Below are positions 24,062 through 35,246 of a stretch of DNA of 64,000 nt, in pieces. The notes beneath the pieces are model-generated. The model was given only the letters and a program-made list of their open reading frames with translations. It did not search any database and was not told the DNA's origin. Source of the stretch: Limnephilus marmoratus (taxonomy: Eukaryota; Arthropoda; Insecta; Trichoptera; Limnephilidae); NCBI GenBank assembly GCA_917880885.1, contig OU862919.1:12666001-12730000 (forward strand), read 5' to 3'. Both the position numbers and the translations under genes were made by a program. Every line of letters starts with the position of its first letter. The stretch's first letter is position 1.

Positions 24062-24830
24062 TTTTTTGCTTCCTTTATTTATTTATTTATTTATTTATTC
24101 AACGCCCAGAGGGCTTTTACATGTTTGGTAGTACAGTGATGACAGATGATTTTTCAATAGATAATGAAATAACAAAAATAAAATTAGATAAAAAATGCAC
24201 ACAAGTCACAAGAATACAAAAAAAAATACAGCGATTTGATAAGTTTACAAAAATACACATATGTTTAGGAATAGTTTTGGAATATGTTTTTTACAAGATC
24301 CACAAAATTCGCCAAGTTGATGTTAAATATGTCGACATCACCTAAGTACTGATTCCCCATAGTGTGAAATCGTTGTATAGGAGAGTGAGCAATGTAGTTC
24401 CGCTTGTGAATGCTGCATTAGAATAGTGTATTTTGTCGCGTGGTTACTGTCGGTATTCGTAAGTTTATGAGTTGTAGGAGTTCGCAACAGTCGAATTTAG
24501 AGTTAAGTATTTTGAATAAAACTGTTAAGTAGTGTATTTTACGTCTGTCATCTAGTGTATGCATTTTTAGAATATTTAGTAATAGATTATATTTTAAGTC
24601 TTCTAGTGGGATACTTGATTTAAAATTTATAAAACGCAGAATTTTTTTTTTGTATTCGCTCAGTATTATTAACGTGAATTTTGTAAGATGGAGACCAAAC
24701 TACCGAGTTATATTCAATTTGGCTTCTAACTAGAGATACATACAATAGTTTAATGGACTTTAAAATAACTTTAAAATCACAGACAAAATTAATCCATGAC
24801 AACTTTGTTGCAGAAAGTTGTGAAAAAGTG
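24062..24830 (-). pseudogene. 5'-truncated LINE of the 45.8-kb family
   Basis: The 3' end (left) is a (TTTA)n tail followed by ACGCCCAGAGGGCTTTTACA, the same hairpin-bearing terminus as at 45836 and 57494. At the right, a minus-strand frame (24620-24802) reads LLYVSLVRSQIEYNSVVWSP, matching LVRSLLEYNSIVWSP in the intact LINE. It is cut off upstream, a typical 5' truncation. Confidence 0.8.
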
Positions 24831-25510
24831 CGACATAGATGTTTAAGAGTTTAAGTCATATTACTTCATACTTTTATAATAAATATAGTATAATTATTAT
24901 TTTTCATTTACTCGCAAATAATTGCCCAAAATCATGAAATATTAAAATCTTGAAAGGCCTATATCTGATAATTTAAAGTAAAAATAAATAACGTAACTAA
25001 CATCCTAACTAGATATTTGATATACCTTTTGATTATAAAAATAATTTTTCAGTTTGGTTGGGTATCTTGATCTCAAATCCAAAATTAATATTTGGATGAA
25101 ACTTTCGCGCGAACTTTCCACTTAAACTAAAAGTAAAGGAGTCCATGGACGGAAATTAATCCATATGAACTTAAATATAAATGACAGATAAAAAATAAAA
25201 TAAAATATTTCATAATAGGACGACACAACACTCAACAATTATCAGTTTCCTAGAACAGTCATTGCCTAGTTAGAAACTAATGTTGACTGGGCCATAATGT
25301 ATTCCCGTGTATTTCAATTTATCCTTGCGGTACTTTTTGCTAGTCCTATTATATTAATATCATTGTGCATATATTCAATATTCATGTTTACATTATTTGG
25401 CCTAATACTATAATCTTTACATTTGTACATCAAATGTACAAGAAATCAATAATCATCAAATCACGTATATTACAAAAACTGTTATTACTGCCGCGATCAG
25501 GATGTGAACT
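24831..25510. other. No feature recognised
   Basis: AT-rich, non-coding. Confidence 0.45.
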
Positions 25511-25985
25511 CGGGCGTTCAAATCACTGAGGCTGTCGTATTTCTAACCAATTATTATTTTCTTTAGATTTTCATGATAATCCACCCCTGACTTTTCGTGG
25601 AATGATCATGAAACACGTTGTGTGGCAAAAGTGTGGATGTACTTGGCACCTATCGAACTATTATCGAATTCGGGCGTTCAAATCACTGAGCCTGTCGTAT
25701 TTCTAACAAATTATTATTTTCTTTAGATTTTCATGATAATCCACCCCTGAATTTTCGTGGAATGATCATGAAACACGTTGTGTGGCAAAAGTGTGGATGT
25801 ACTTGGCACCTATCGAACTATTATCGAACTCGGGCGTTCAAATCACTGAGCCTGTCGTATTTCTAACAAATTATTATTTTCTTTAGATTTTCATGATAAT
25901 CCACCCCTGACTTTTCGTGGAATGATCATGAAACACGTTGTGTGGCAAAAGTGTGGATGTACTTGGCACCTACCGAACTATTATC
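25511..25985 (+). repeat. 160-bp tandem repeat, three copies
   Basis: Units begin CGGGCGTTCAAATCACTGAG at 25511, 25671 and 25831, exactly 160 bp apart, with only a few substitutions between copies. The near-identity means recent amplification or homogenisation. The last unit ends at about 25985. Confidence 0.9.
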
Positions 25986-26617
25986 AACACAATATTAATT
26001 ACAATACCACAAAAATGAGCCTTTACTTTACGCAATGCTGTTATTTAATTATCATTCTATGCGTAACGGTGAGCTCCTTATACATATAACAAAGGGTTTA
26101 GCTCTATAACCGCTGCTTTTCAAGTAAAGCCCGATCGTTATTCCATCTAGGCCCGGTCGCTAACTGACCTAAGCCGTCTTTGGACGCAAGCCCATGTTGG
26201 GTTACTCCCTTTTACGTTAGTTGATTGCGCTTAATAATTTTCAGCGAGGCTTGGTGAAGGCAAAGGCTACAAGCGTCAAGGAAGCCGTAAACTGAGAATG
26301 GACTCCATACATCATATTCGTGACTAAGTTGCTTGTCATAATATTGTGCTGCAAATGGATATTATTGTTGTTCCTTGCCCTATTATTTGTTACTTATTGC
26401 CTGGTTCCCTGGTTGTACAGGTCTAGTCTGTTACAGAAATTAGTTTGCACGATTTTCTACTTATCTTACTTAACCTGTAGATGGTGCAATGTCAAAAAAT
26501 TTCAGCCATTTTCTACTCGTAGTTTTGCTGTTGTTATTTAAGCATTTAAAGCTCCGAACATTGCCTTTCTGCAGAAATTAAATGGGTTTTTAATGCATTT
26601 TCAAAGACTATCTAATC
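25986..26617. other. No feature recognised
   Basis: No supported gene. The 73-codon frame at 26320-26541 is hydrophobic but AT-rich and featureless. Confidence 0.4.
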
Positions 26618-26620
26618 TTA

Positions 26621-27029
26621 AGCCTCAATGACACAGGTTTACAAGCTACTAAGTTTAAAAGCGGATTAATCGGCGAGTGAGATCGTCATGATGACACACA
26701 AAACTGTCCACTCGCTTAGTAGCGTAGGAAACTGAGGTCGCTGCTAGCGCCAGTAACAGGAATAACGACGCCTGCGTGAACTAATTCTGTGATGTTAGAC
26801 AGTCGAAATCAGCTGTTAATTGGTAGCCATCTTGAAAAACATAAATAAACCAATCACGAGCAAGCGGAGCTAGCGTGTAGCGAGTAAAGTTGACGACCTT
26901 TCATTTTTTTTCGTAGATTGTCAACAATCTGCTAGTTAGCAAGTAACACGATGACACTGAGCGACTTTACTAACAGATAGCGAATTTCCCAGATAGTAGC
27001 TTGTAAACTCGCCCTGTGTCATCGAGGCT
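26621..27029. mobile_element. 409-bp MITE, AGCCTCRATGACACAGG family
   Basis: Inverted ends AGCCTCAATGACACAGG and the reverse of AGCCTCGATGACACAGG, flanked by TTA on both sides (26618-26620 and 27030-27032). The TIRs continue imperfectly to TTTACAAGCTACT. Non-coding. The TTA duplication suits PIF/Harbinger. Confidence 0.78.
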
Positions 27030-27145
27030 TTACATGATTTATAATATAATTTTTTTTTTAATTTATTCCTTAGAACGCTCATTAACTTTCAGGTTTATCA
27101 CTGAATTTTAAGTTCTTTTCAATTTGGTCTCCGATTTTATTTATT

Positions 27146-27625
27146 TTTACTTTAGCTCCACACGGGAGGTCTTGCGGAAAATAATTTCGCTCAGGGCCTA
27201 TCTACGAGTAAGTATATCATCTTTTTGGATATAGGAAAGGAAGGATAAGAGTATCTGGGAAGAACAAAGGTATGAGGGGTGGGTAAGAATCTGTGGTCAG
27301 TGTGTCCAGGTGTGACGGTCGTTTGAATTCATCCCTCCCACTGCGGTGTAAAGCGGTGGGTCGAGAGAGTCGTGCCGGAGAGGTAAAATGGCCTCCCTCA
27401 ACCAGTCTCTCCAAATCTGACCCACCCCACAGTATCAGCAGACTTATTCGCCGCCAAGACCTAGATTAGACCTGACCTGACCGATTAGACAAGACCTGAC
27501 TTAGCAGGGATGCCCGGGTCACCCCATGAACCCGGGCATCCCTGCTAAGTCACCAAACGTAGCGAACCATTTGGGGTGACCTATGACAGAGGTGTTGGCA
27601 TAGGTCACCCCAGAGGTGTTGCTTT
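27146..27625 (-). repeat. LINE-tail repeat, copy 2
   Basis: Same family and orientation as 12813-13175, starting TTTAGCTCCACACGGGAGGT. It shares CGCCGCCAAGACC and AACCCGGG...CCCTGCTAAGTCACC with copy 1. The distal part has been inverted-duplicated, creating the 23-bp hairpin at 27497-27552. Confidence 0.55.
27497..27552. repeat. Perfect 23-bp hairpin
   Basis: The arms 27497-27519 (TGACTTAGCAGGGATGCCCG...) and 27530-27552 are exact reverse complements around a 10-base loop. Copy 1 of the repeat has only the right arm, so the inversion is particular to this copy. Confidence 0.88.
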
Positions 27626-28523
27626 CATACTGATCGCCGTGAACTGTATTTTTAATAATCACGCATTCAATTAATTTAGAAATATTGCATTCTTTTTGTT
27701 GCCATTGAACACGGAAATATCGCATTAGTTTACAGACAGAAAATGTATAAACAGAGAAAAAGTGTGAAATTATATACGTTGAATTGCACTGTCAGCAAAA
27801 GCTTGAAATTGTTAAAGTAATCAAATTAAAGAGAAAACGGGATTTAAAAATAACAACAACAACAGTGAATGGTTGAAACTATTTTGAGAGCTTTTTTCTT
27901 GCCGATGTGAAAAGGAATATTTTCTAAATTCGGAGTCTGTTTTTTACAATTAAAGAAAAATAATTAATATCATATGAATAAAATGTTAATTTCTTTGACC
28001 CATTTCTGCGATAAATCACTACAACGGTGCTTTTCAATAAATTTATACCTAGTTTACTGAGAGTGACGAACACCTGTTTTAATTCGACCATTTGGTATTT
28101 TATGTGTTTGTTACGTTCCGATTCAAGATGGTGGCCTTGTTGGATACTAACCTTTTATCCTCCATGATCGTGATTCCTACTACGAGTATAAAAAGTATAA
28201 TAGTATACGAGTATAATATTGGCAAAGCATAGCATGACGAGGGGAGTGGTGCTGTTAAATGAAATTGCAAACCATTTGGATGTAAGTGACTGTTCTTTAT
28301 ATGCCTTAAAAATATTATTGAAGAGTCACTTGCCTAAATGCTGATAGGGTAACTAAATTGTACTGTAATTGGAATTATTCTGTCGTACAATAATAATAAA
28401 AAATAAAAATAAAATAACTATATGTAATATCAATATAACGGTACCTACCGGCCTGAAGAAACATTGAAAAAGATTTTTTATTGCGGTGGTAACATTTCTT
28501 TGGACAAATTGTTAAATTCCTTA
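27626..28523. other. Unassigned DNA
   Basis: No supported gene. A short ATG-led segment 28234-28281 (16 codons) directly followed by GTAAGT could be a first exon but has no further support. Confidence 0.35.
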
Positions 28524-31500
28524 TAGTCCAGTAACTTTATACATCACAGTATGCGTTAAATCCGGTAGTTCTGATTTTTTGCAGACTTGTTTATGATGTT
28601 GGCCTAATGAATAATCCAAGTTTTCGACCTCGAGCGCCGAACGCAACTTTGTCAAAAATCGAAAAAACCGCGAAAAAATCGTTATTTTTTCAAATTTTGG
28701 CGATTATAACTTTAAAGGACTAGTTTTTGAAAAAACTTTTTATGACGTTTTTAAAGTAGACTAAATTTTCTACAATATGATACTAGAACTGTCTTTGTAG
28801 ACCCATTAGTTTTTGAGATTAAGCCTTCCAAAGTTTGTGACCTCGAGCGTAAACCGCGAAAAATCTTTTTTTTTTCAAATTTCGGCGATTATAACCCTAA
28901 AAGACTAGTTTTTGAAAAAACTTTCTTAGGACGTTTGTAAAGTAAACTAAATTTGCTACGATATGATACTAGAATTGTCTCTGTAGACCCAATAGTTTCC
29001 GAGGTTAAGCCTTTCAATTCATTTATCATTTTTTTCGAACTTGGCAATTTTTTGCAATTCTGTCGTTCTGAATGAATTTTGACCCTGATTATACTATCGA
29101 AGCCATGTACTTTTTTGATGGGATGATGATGTTTAAGCTAAGCTACGAATAATGAAGTAAAAAATATAAAAAACAAAGTATTTCCTTTTTATTTATTTTT
29201 TTATTATTTAAAAAGGATAAGTACCTACAACAAAAGTTTATTTGTTGGGAAACTGAGTAATATTCAAAATCAAAAAATTAAATTAATTTAACCCTCTTGG
29301 AAGATCCCGGTTGAGGTTCGTCCGTATCTAAATCGACGTATTGGGATGGCATATCCTCATCAGGAGATAGTGATGAATCGTCGACGTCTTGTACCCACAA
29401 GGCATCCTTCATTTCGACATCGGACAGATCGTCGCCTTCTGGGATATCTATTACTTCAACATCAGGTATATTGTCATAAGAGGCCCCACTACAGTGTCTG
29501 CAGACTGATGAGCATTTTAATCCTGCCTTCCTGCAGCTGCACGCGTTCCTACAACCCTTCGTGCAGTCGCAAGAAATCACCCGCAAGAGGTGTTGTGCGG
29601 CTGCATCTCTGGTCATCATTTTGGGGTTGAGGCCTTGTGGCGTGGATATCCACCCCCAGGAGAGAGGGTTCAGTGTGACTCCCAACCACGCCTGAATCTG
29701 TAAGAAGATTGTACATGAGAATAGAAAATGATGAATGATATGTAACTGATGCAGGGACAAATTTTTACCTGACGGTATGTCCGCAAGGAGAAATCGAGCA
29801 GAGTCTCGTGTAGGAGGTAAGCTGGCTGGATTGAAGCTGGTTTTCGTCGCAGCCCTGGCGAATAGTTGGTACCGCAGCTCGTCAAGGTTAAGGGTGTTGG
29901 GGTTGCCTTCGTATAGAGCAATTATGACTCGTTCTCCTGCTGCTGCTATATCTTCAGGTGTAGAGTTGGTGTCGAGAAAAATCGCAGCTTGCTTTTCAAC
30001 GTCCGGATTTTTTTCGACTATGGACATCATTTGTATCTTCCCTAAGCCAAAGAAGCAGGATGTCGAGTCACAACCACTAAAGGCATGGATGAAGAGAAAA
30101 AGCTCTGTTTTCAAAGAGGATTTTGAAGAAGCGATGCTGGAATACAATACATCTGATGCTTTGCCTCTTCCACATTTATTGTAAAAAATTTCACGTTGGT
30201 TTGAGATCGTAGTAAGCGTGATCAGCAAGTCAATGTCCTCACCAACGACTACCCTATATCATAGGTAGAGGCAACAGTTACAGCTGTAGTGATGATGCGC
30301 CTATCACCATCTTCCTCTGCTTGGAGTACTTGAATGTTGTGATTTCCCATTTTTGTTGTCAGCAGTTTTATGAAACGAATCTTGTTTTTGTCATTTGAAA
30401 AGAATTTCTGTTGAGGAACCTGTGAAACGATTTTCTCATCAACGATTATCTCTCGCGATGAGTGTAACTCGGTTCTTCGAAGACGCTCAGAGCTCTTTGT
30501 GTTTTTCTGTACAGCATCTACGGGGTAACCATCGAAAACTGCTGCCATATTTGAGCCATAGTGAGCAGTAATGTACTGTATGTATCTGTCAGCTATCGCA
30601 CCAAATGATGGGCTTCGAGGCCACACAACTTTGTGAAGTAGATGCCCTCCATCCACTTCTACAAACTTCGTTAACCCTTGCTTCTCATTTAAGGCTACAG
30701 GTTCAAATACTGAATACAAGGTGGATTTTGTGCCCTTTCTCATCCTCTCTTCAGAGAACAATGACATTGAGATTGGTGACAGTTCGTAAATGAAGAACTC
30801 TCGCAATTCTTCATCCGATTGATTTAAGACGCACAACCTGTGAAACAGTGTTAGAGAATCAACAGTTACCTGTTTATTGCCAACAGTAACAGTTCGTACA
30901 GCTGAAGAAAAGGACACCACATTGTTTTTACGTTTGAATTTCGCTTCCTGGAAGTTCTGGCCAACCATCTTTAGCATCGATTCTCTCCCAATCTCTAGAG
31001 CCATGTGCTGTTGAAACTAGATTCTCCAACCAGGCCACGGCTGATGGACATAATGAAATCTGCTGTAAGGAATGTAGGGTGCTGTGCAAACCATCTACAG
31101 GGTTTTTCAGTATCTGATTCATCTCTGGTGACACGAGATGGTCTATTAGGTCTACAGAGACAATTCTAGTATCATATAGTAGCAAATTTAGTCTACTTTA
31201 AAAATATCCTACAAAGTTTTTTCAAAAACTAGTCCTTTAGGGTTATAATCGCCAAAATTTGAAAAAAAAACGATTTTTTCGCGTTTTGCGCTCGAGGTCA
31301 CAAATTTTGGAAGGCTTAATCTCAAAAACTATTGGGTCTACAGAAACAGTTCTAGTATTATATTGTAGAAAATTTAGTCTACTTTAAAAACGTCATAAAA
31401 AAGTTTTTTCAAAAACTAGTCCTTTAGGGTTATAATCACCAAAATTTGAAAAAATAACGATTTTTTCGCGGTTTTTTCGATTTTTGACAAAGTTGCGTTC

Positions 31501-31626
31501 GGCGCTCGAGGTCGAAAACTTGGATTATTCATTAGGCCAACATCATCAACAAGTCTGCAAAAAATCAGAACTACCGGATTTAACGCATACTACCCCATAC
31601 ATTCAGGCGACAAAGTTACTGGACTA
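28524..31626 (-). mobile_element. Academ-like DNA transposon
   Basis: A 3.1-kb element with terminal inverted repeats of about 450 bp (about 28524-29010 and 31150-31626) beginning TAGTCCAGTAAC. TTA is duplicated on both sides (28521-28523 and 31627-31629). Each TIR contains a tandem pair of about 180-bp units with ATAATCGCCAAAATTTG-like and TTTTTGAAAAAACTTT motifs. One minus-strand gene lies between. The combination of a 3-bp duplication, an XPG-like nuclease region and an eight-cysteine motif corresponds to the Academ superfamily as I know it; Academ helicase is not seen here. Confidence 0.7.
29278..31185 (-). pseudogene. Academ-type transposase, XPG-like nuclease, frameshifted
   Basis: Pieces on the minus strand, N to C: 31185-about 31005 (LLYDTRIVSVDLIDHLVSP), 31004-30249, and 30228-29278. 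The middle piece holds VVWPRSPSFGAIADRYIQY, VFDGYP and QAEEDGDRRI. The last piece, read with its upstream bases, gives VVGEDIDLLI and HAFSGCDSTSCFFG. These acidic motifs match the XPG/Rad2 nuclease pattern. Near the C terminus, C-x-C-x3-C-x3-C-x-C-x5-C-x3-C-x2-C (about 29490-29580) is an eight-cysteine zinc motif, followed by an acidic tail and a basic end. Frameshifts near 31005 and 30250 and one near 29775 break the frame. A 71-bp intron with GTAAAA...TTACAG is likely at 29698-29768, joining RQ to IQAWLG. The copy is inactive as it stands. Confidence 0.7.
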
Positions 31627-31664
31627 TTATTTGAAATTTAAAAAAATGTTTTTTCAAATCTTTA

Positions 31665-32828
31665 TCCTACTTCCTACTAATATTATAAAGGGGAAAGTTT
31701 GTATGGATGTATGTTTGTTACTCTTTCCCACAAAAACTACTGAATGGACTTTAAAAATTCTTTCACTAATAGAAAGCTACATTATTTGCGAGATCTATAG
31801 GCTATATATATTGGTAAGCCCTGGCGTTATTAATAATCTCTGGCGTTATGAAAATATTTTTCATACGTTTTCTGTCAATAACAAAATCGATTTATTGCAA
31901 ACGTCAACCAATTGTCGCCTTGGAAACGATGTTTTTTTTTATTTTTTAATTAGGCAATTCACCCGAAAAAGAGTACTTTGTTGGCGTCGTACATAATAAC
32001 TATCTCTAAAAATGAATCACCGAAATGTATGTATGCGCATAAACCCAAACGACTGCACCAAATTGGATAATTCTTTTTTTTTGTTCGTTATTTTGTATAA
32101 AACTACCGTTGAGTTCTGTGCATTATGAAATTTGTATAAAAAATTATAATAGGTGGCACGCGAGCAGTTTGAAAACTAAATGTATCGGGAATGAATGTGT
32201 GGAATGCGAGTGGTGAGAGGGGGGAGTGGGGAGGGGGGGGTGGGGTGTTGGGAGGATGTTGGTGGAGGGGGATATGGGAAGCGAAGGAAGGTGGGGAGAG
32301 GGGTTAGGGAGGGAGAGGGGGAGGGAAGGAAGGAGAAAGGGGAAGGATGTAGGGGGTGGGAGGAAGGGGGTTGATGGGGGGGAGTGGTGTTGGGAGAGGG
32401 AATGTGGAGGGGTAGGGGTGGGTGGAGGGAGAGGGGGGAGGGGGTTGATGGGGGAGTGGAGTGGAGAGAGGGAAGGTGGAGGAGGCGGAGTGGGGTGGGA
32501 GAGAGGGGGAGGGAAGGAAGTGGAAGGGGGAGGGGTGGAGGAAGTTGGGGGGAGGTGGAGTGGGGAGGGTATGTGGTGGGGGAGGGGTGGTGAAGGAGGG
32601 GGAGGGAGAGGGGGTTGATGGATGGGTGGAGTGGGGAGAGGGAAGGTGGAGGTGAGAGGAGGGTGGAGGGGTGGGTGGAGGTGGAGGGGGGAGGGGTGGG
32701 TGGAGGGGGAGGGGTGGGCGGAGGGGGTTAGGGGTTGTTGGGGGGAGTGGAGTTGGGAGAGGGAAGGTGGAGGAGGCTGAATGGGAATCCCCTAATACCA
32801 TGCGAGCGAAGCCGCGGGAAAAAGCTAG
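31665..32828 (+). mobile_element. Helitron B with G-rich minisatellite
   Basis: The 5' end is A|TCCTACTTCCTACTAATATT followed by ATAAAGGGGAAAGTTTGTATG, a common insect Helitron start. The 3' end is GCGAGCGAAGCCGCGGG, AAAAAGCTAG, then T. Within it, from about 32008, is a second Helitron 5' segment like Helitron A (AAAAATGAATCACCGAAATG), so the element is chimeric or nested. Positions 32215-32780 form a purine-rich GGGGAGGG block of about 565 bp. No Rep/helicase is present; the long glycine/arginine or proline frames are low-complexity artefacts. Confidence 0.75.
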
Positions 32829-32919
32829 TGGTTTATAATTAAGTAAGATAGGTATTTAAGTACCCACTTAAAATCCTTATGATTTCAGAGAAAATTTCGG
32901 TTTTGATTTTCATATTAAA

Positions 32920-33371
32920 CTAGCTGGTTTCCGGCATGCGTTGCTATGCCATTTAATAAAGAAATTATTTTTCCCTGAATGTCCTTTCCCATTCGTTTCG
33001 TTCCCCTTCCGCCTCCCCTTCTTCTCTTGCGTCCTTTTCCCCTCTCGCGTTCCCACTCCGTCACCTCCACCTTCCCTCTCCCCACTCCACTCCCCCCCCC
33101 TTCCCCCCTCCCGAGTTCCCCTCCCCCCCTCCCAGGTTCCCTTCCACCATCTCTCCCTCCCTCCCGCTTTCCATAGCAATAGCCGCTTCCTCGCGTGCCA
33201 CCAATAGCAATATTTTTATACAAATTTCATAATGCCAGAGCTCACCTGAAGTTTTATAAAAACCTTGTCCTGACAATAACGAACACAAAAAAAAGAATTA
33301 TCCAATTTGGTGTTGTCATTTGAAAGTTATGCGCTTAGCAAACATTCAGCGATTAATTTTTATATTATAGA
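32920..33371 (-). mobile_element. Helitron A family, reverse copy
   Basis: On the minus strand: TCTATAATATAAAAATTAAT at the start, ACACCAAATTGGATAATTC shared with Helitron A, and GCAACGCATGCCGGAAACCA, GCTAG, T at the end. The G-rich block is about 33000-33170 (C-rich on the + strand). It lies 90 bp from Helitron B in opposite orientation. Confidence 0.82.
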
Positions 33372-34844
33372 TGAGAAAATTAGAAACATACTTTTTTGGA
33401 TGCGAGGTCTACTGTTCGCAGAACTTCTACTAACAAATTGTTGGAATGGTATGTACCGATTGTTCTAAATCAGGACTGTCAATGGTAGCATTAACAATAA
33501 ATGTCATTTAAGAAGGTTATACTATTATTTGTTTTATTTTTTGGCACTTGGTTATAAATCACTCAACAACGGATGCAAGCTCTGAAAGCGTCCAATTACT
33601 TGCATTGACCTATTTGTTTCAGTTCTTTCCCATGCTTGTTATCTTGTTTTTCAGGGCTCTCTCTGAAATCTTCTAATTTCTCTCTAGTTCCGTCTGATCA
33701 TCATCTATCATTGTCATTTGATTATTTTTTCTAAATTCTCACTTAGTACCACTGAAAATTTGTGTCAGTCAACGTTAATTAAGGAATGGGGGACGATGGT
33801 TTCTGAACTTTTAATTACTCGTATTTATTGCCATAGCGGTCACAGTATTTTAGTTCCCCTATTGTACGTTGAAATAATAAACATGGTATTGTATACAGAC
33901 AAGAAATTAATTTGCTACACCATGTTTTCCCTTTTTTTAAACATTTTTTTAATGAACTTAGTATCACACTGTTCTTTGTAATACTCAATGCAATTTACTC
34001 TAACATGGGGAATGTTGTCAGGATGTAGGTAGTTATAAAGTGGACAGGGATGGTTGGGAAATTCCTGACTTAAAATATGTGGTCACTAAACTGTGATATC
34101 TTAAATAGTAGTTTAAGGGGTTACTCATAGGTGACTATCATACTCGGTAGACAACATAGATGGTTGTCGATAATACGGGGATTGAGACTTACGGGGATAT
34201 TCTAGTCTAGAAAAAAAAATTCTTCATGTTTCAATAGTTATTTTCGAAATTCGAATTATTTTAAAAGTTATAGCCATTTTAGTGTCGTGAAACCTAACTA
34301 TAATAATCGAAATAGAACAAAACTTTAAACGCCCTTTTCTCGAAACTACGTTTTTCGAAACGTGTGTCACAAAATCTGAAGTTCTAATAAACGGATTTTC
34401 TTGAAATTTGGCATGAATTTTCTTTATACATTCCGTTATGGTAGGAACGAACAAAAAATCAAAAATTTTGTTTTTACTATTTTTAAAAATACGGGTAAAA
34501 AATAACTGAAAAAATCAACAACAAAAAAATTGAGTAGCCGCCATTTTGGGAGAATTTTTTTTTCATTTTAGTTGGTTCCTACCATACATTTGTACTGATA
34601 AAGAATCTACCTTTTTTATTTTTCTAATGACCAGAAGGGGTGGAATCGTGACAAGTCGACACGCTCTTTTTCCCCCTCTACTTCAACAGCGTGTAACTTC
34701 GTGAAATACATTTATATTTTTTTGAAAAATTTTTTGTGAATTCTTAAAATATAAATAAATATATTATATAAAAGTGTATACTAATATTAATATTTTTTTA
34801 TTGTATTCTAGTCTAAAATATAGCTTTTTGACTACAATACCCCC
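33372..34844. other. Unassigned DNA
   Basis: AT-rich, non-coding. Short frames at 33718-33981 and 34224-34454 have no recognisable motif. Confidence 0.4.
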
Positions 34845-35246
34845 TTAAGGCTCCGCAACCAGGCCCGAAAAGAAGACGATGGAGAGTTACAAAATTACGA
34901 ATGTTAGAGGAGAGAGCTAACATTTACAGCGACAAAATCGATGCGAAAATTGCGAAAATGTTTAGTAAAACACGGCTCGTTTAAATTAGAGCAAAAATCT
35001 CGCGGGCATTATCTTAAATTTTTTTCATACATATAACTTGTAAAATAACTGAAACAAACTTGTTTATAATAATTTTTGGAGCATACTGTGCGATTTTTTT
35101 CTATTTTATATAATTTGCGTTTCGGCGCGGGCAATGTCTAGATATTATCTTCAAGAATAACATATATTTTTTTGGAGCTTTAAAACTTAACGTATTTAAG
35201 GGAGATATGTAAGAAATCGGTAGTAATTCGGGTAGCGAGGTCGGGT
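34845..35246 (+). repeat. 400-bp repeat with conserved 45-codon frame, copy 1
   Basis: Matches 59794-60222 over about 400 bp. A + frame of 45 codons starting at AAGGCT (about 34847) runs through PGPKRRRWRVTKLRMLEERA and SDKIDAKIAKMFSKTRLV to TAA. The second copy has the same frame with only five amino-acid changes. No ATG starts the frame, and a pyrimidine-rich stretch plus AG precedes it in copy 2, so it could be a terminal exon. The protein family is not recognised. Confidence 0.55.

Noticed and set aside
25511..25985. CRISPR-like array
   Set aside because: Units are contiguous 160-bp tandem repeats without spacers, in a eukaryotic context.
29777..30184. 135-codon plus-strand frame
   Set aside because: Antisense shadow of the Academ-like transposase.
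32226..32801. Long Gly/Glu-rich and Pro-rich frames
   Set aside because: Same artefact in the G-rich block of Helitron B; no domain or codon structure.
32910..33288. Frames of 75-102 codons on both strands
   Set aside because: They lie in the C-rich block of the reverse Helitron; low complexity.
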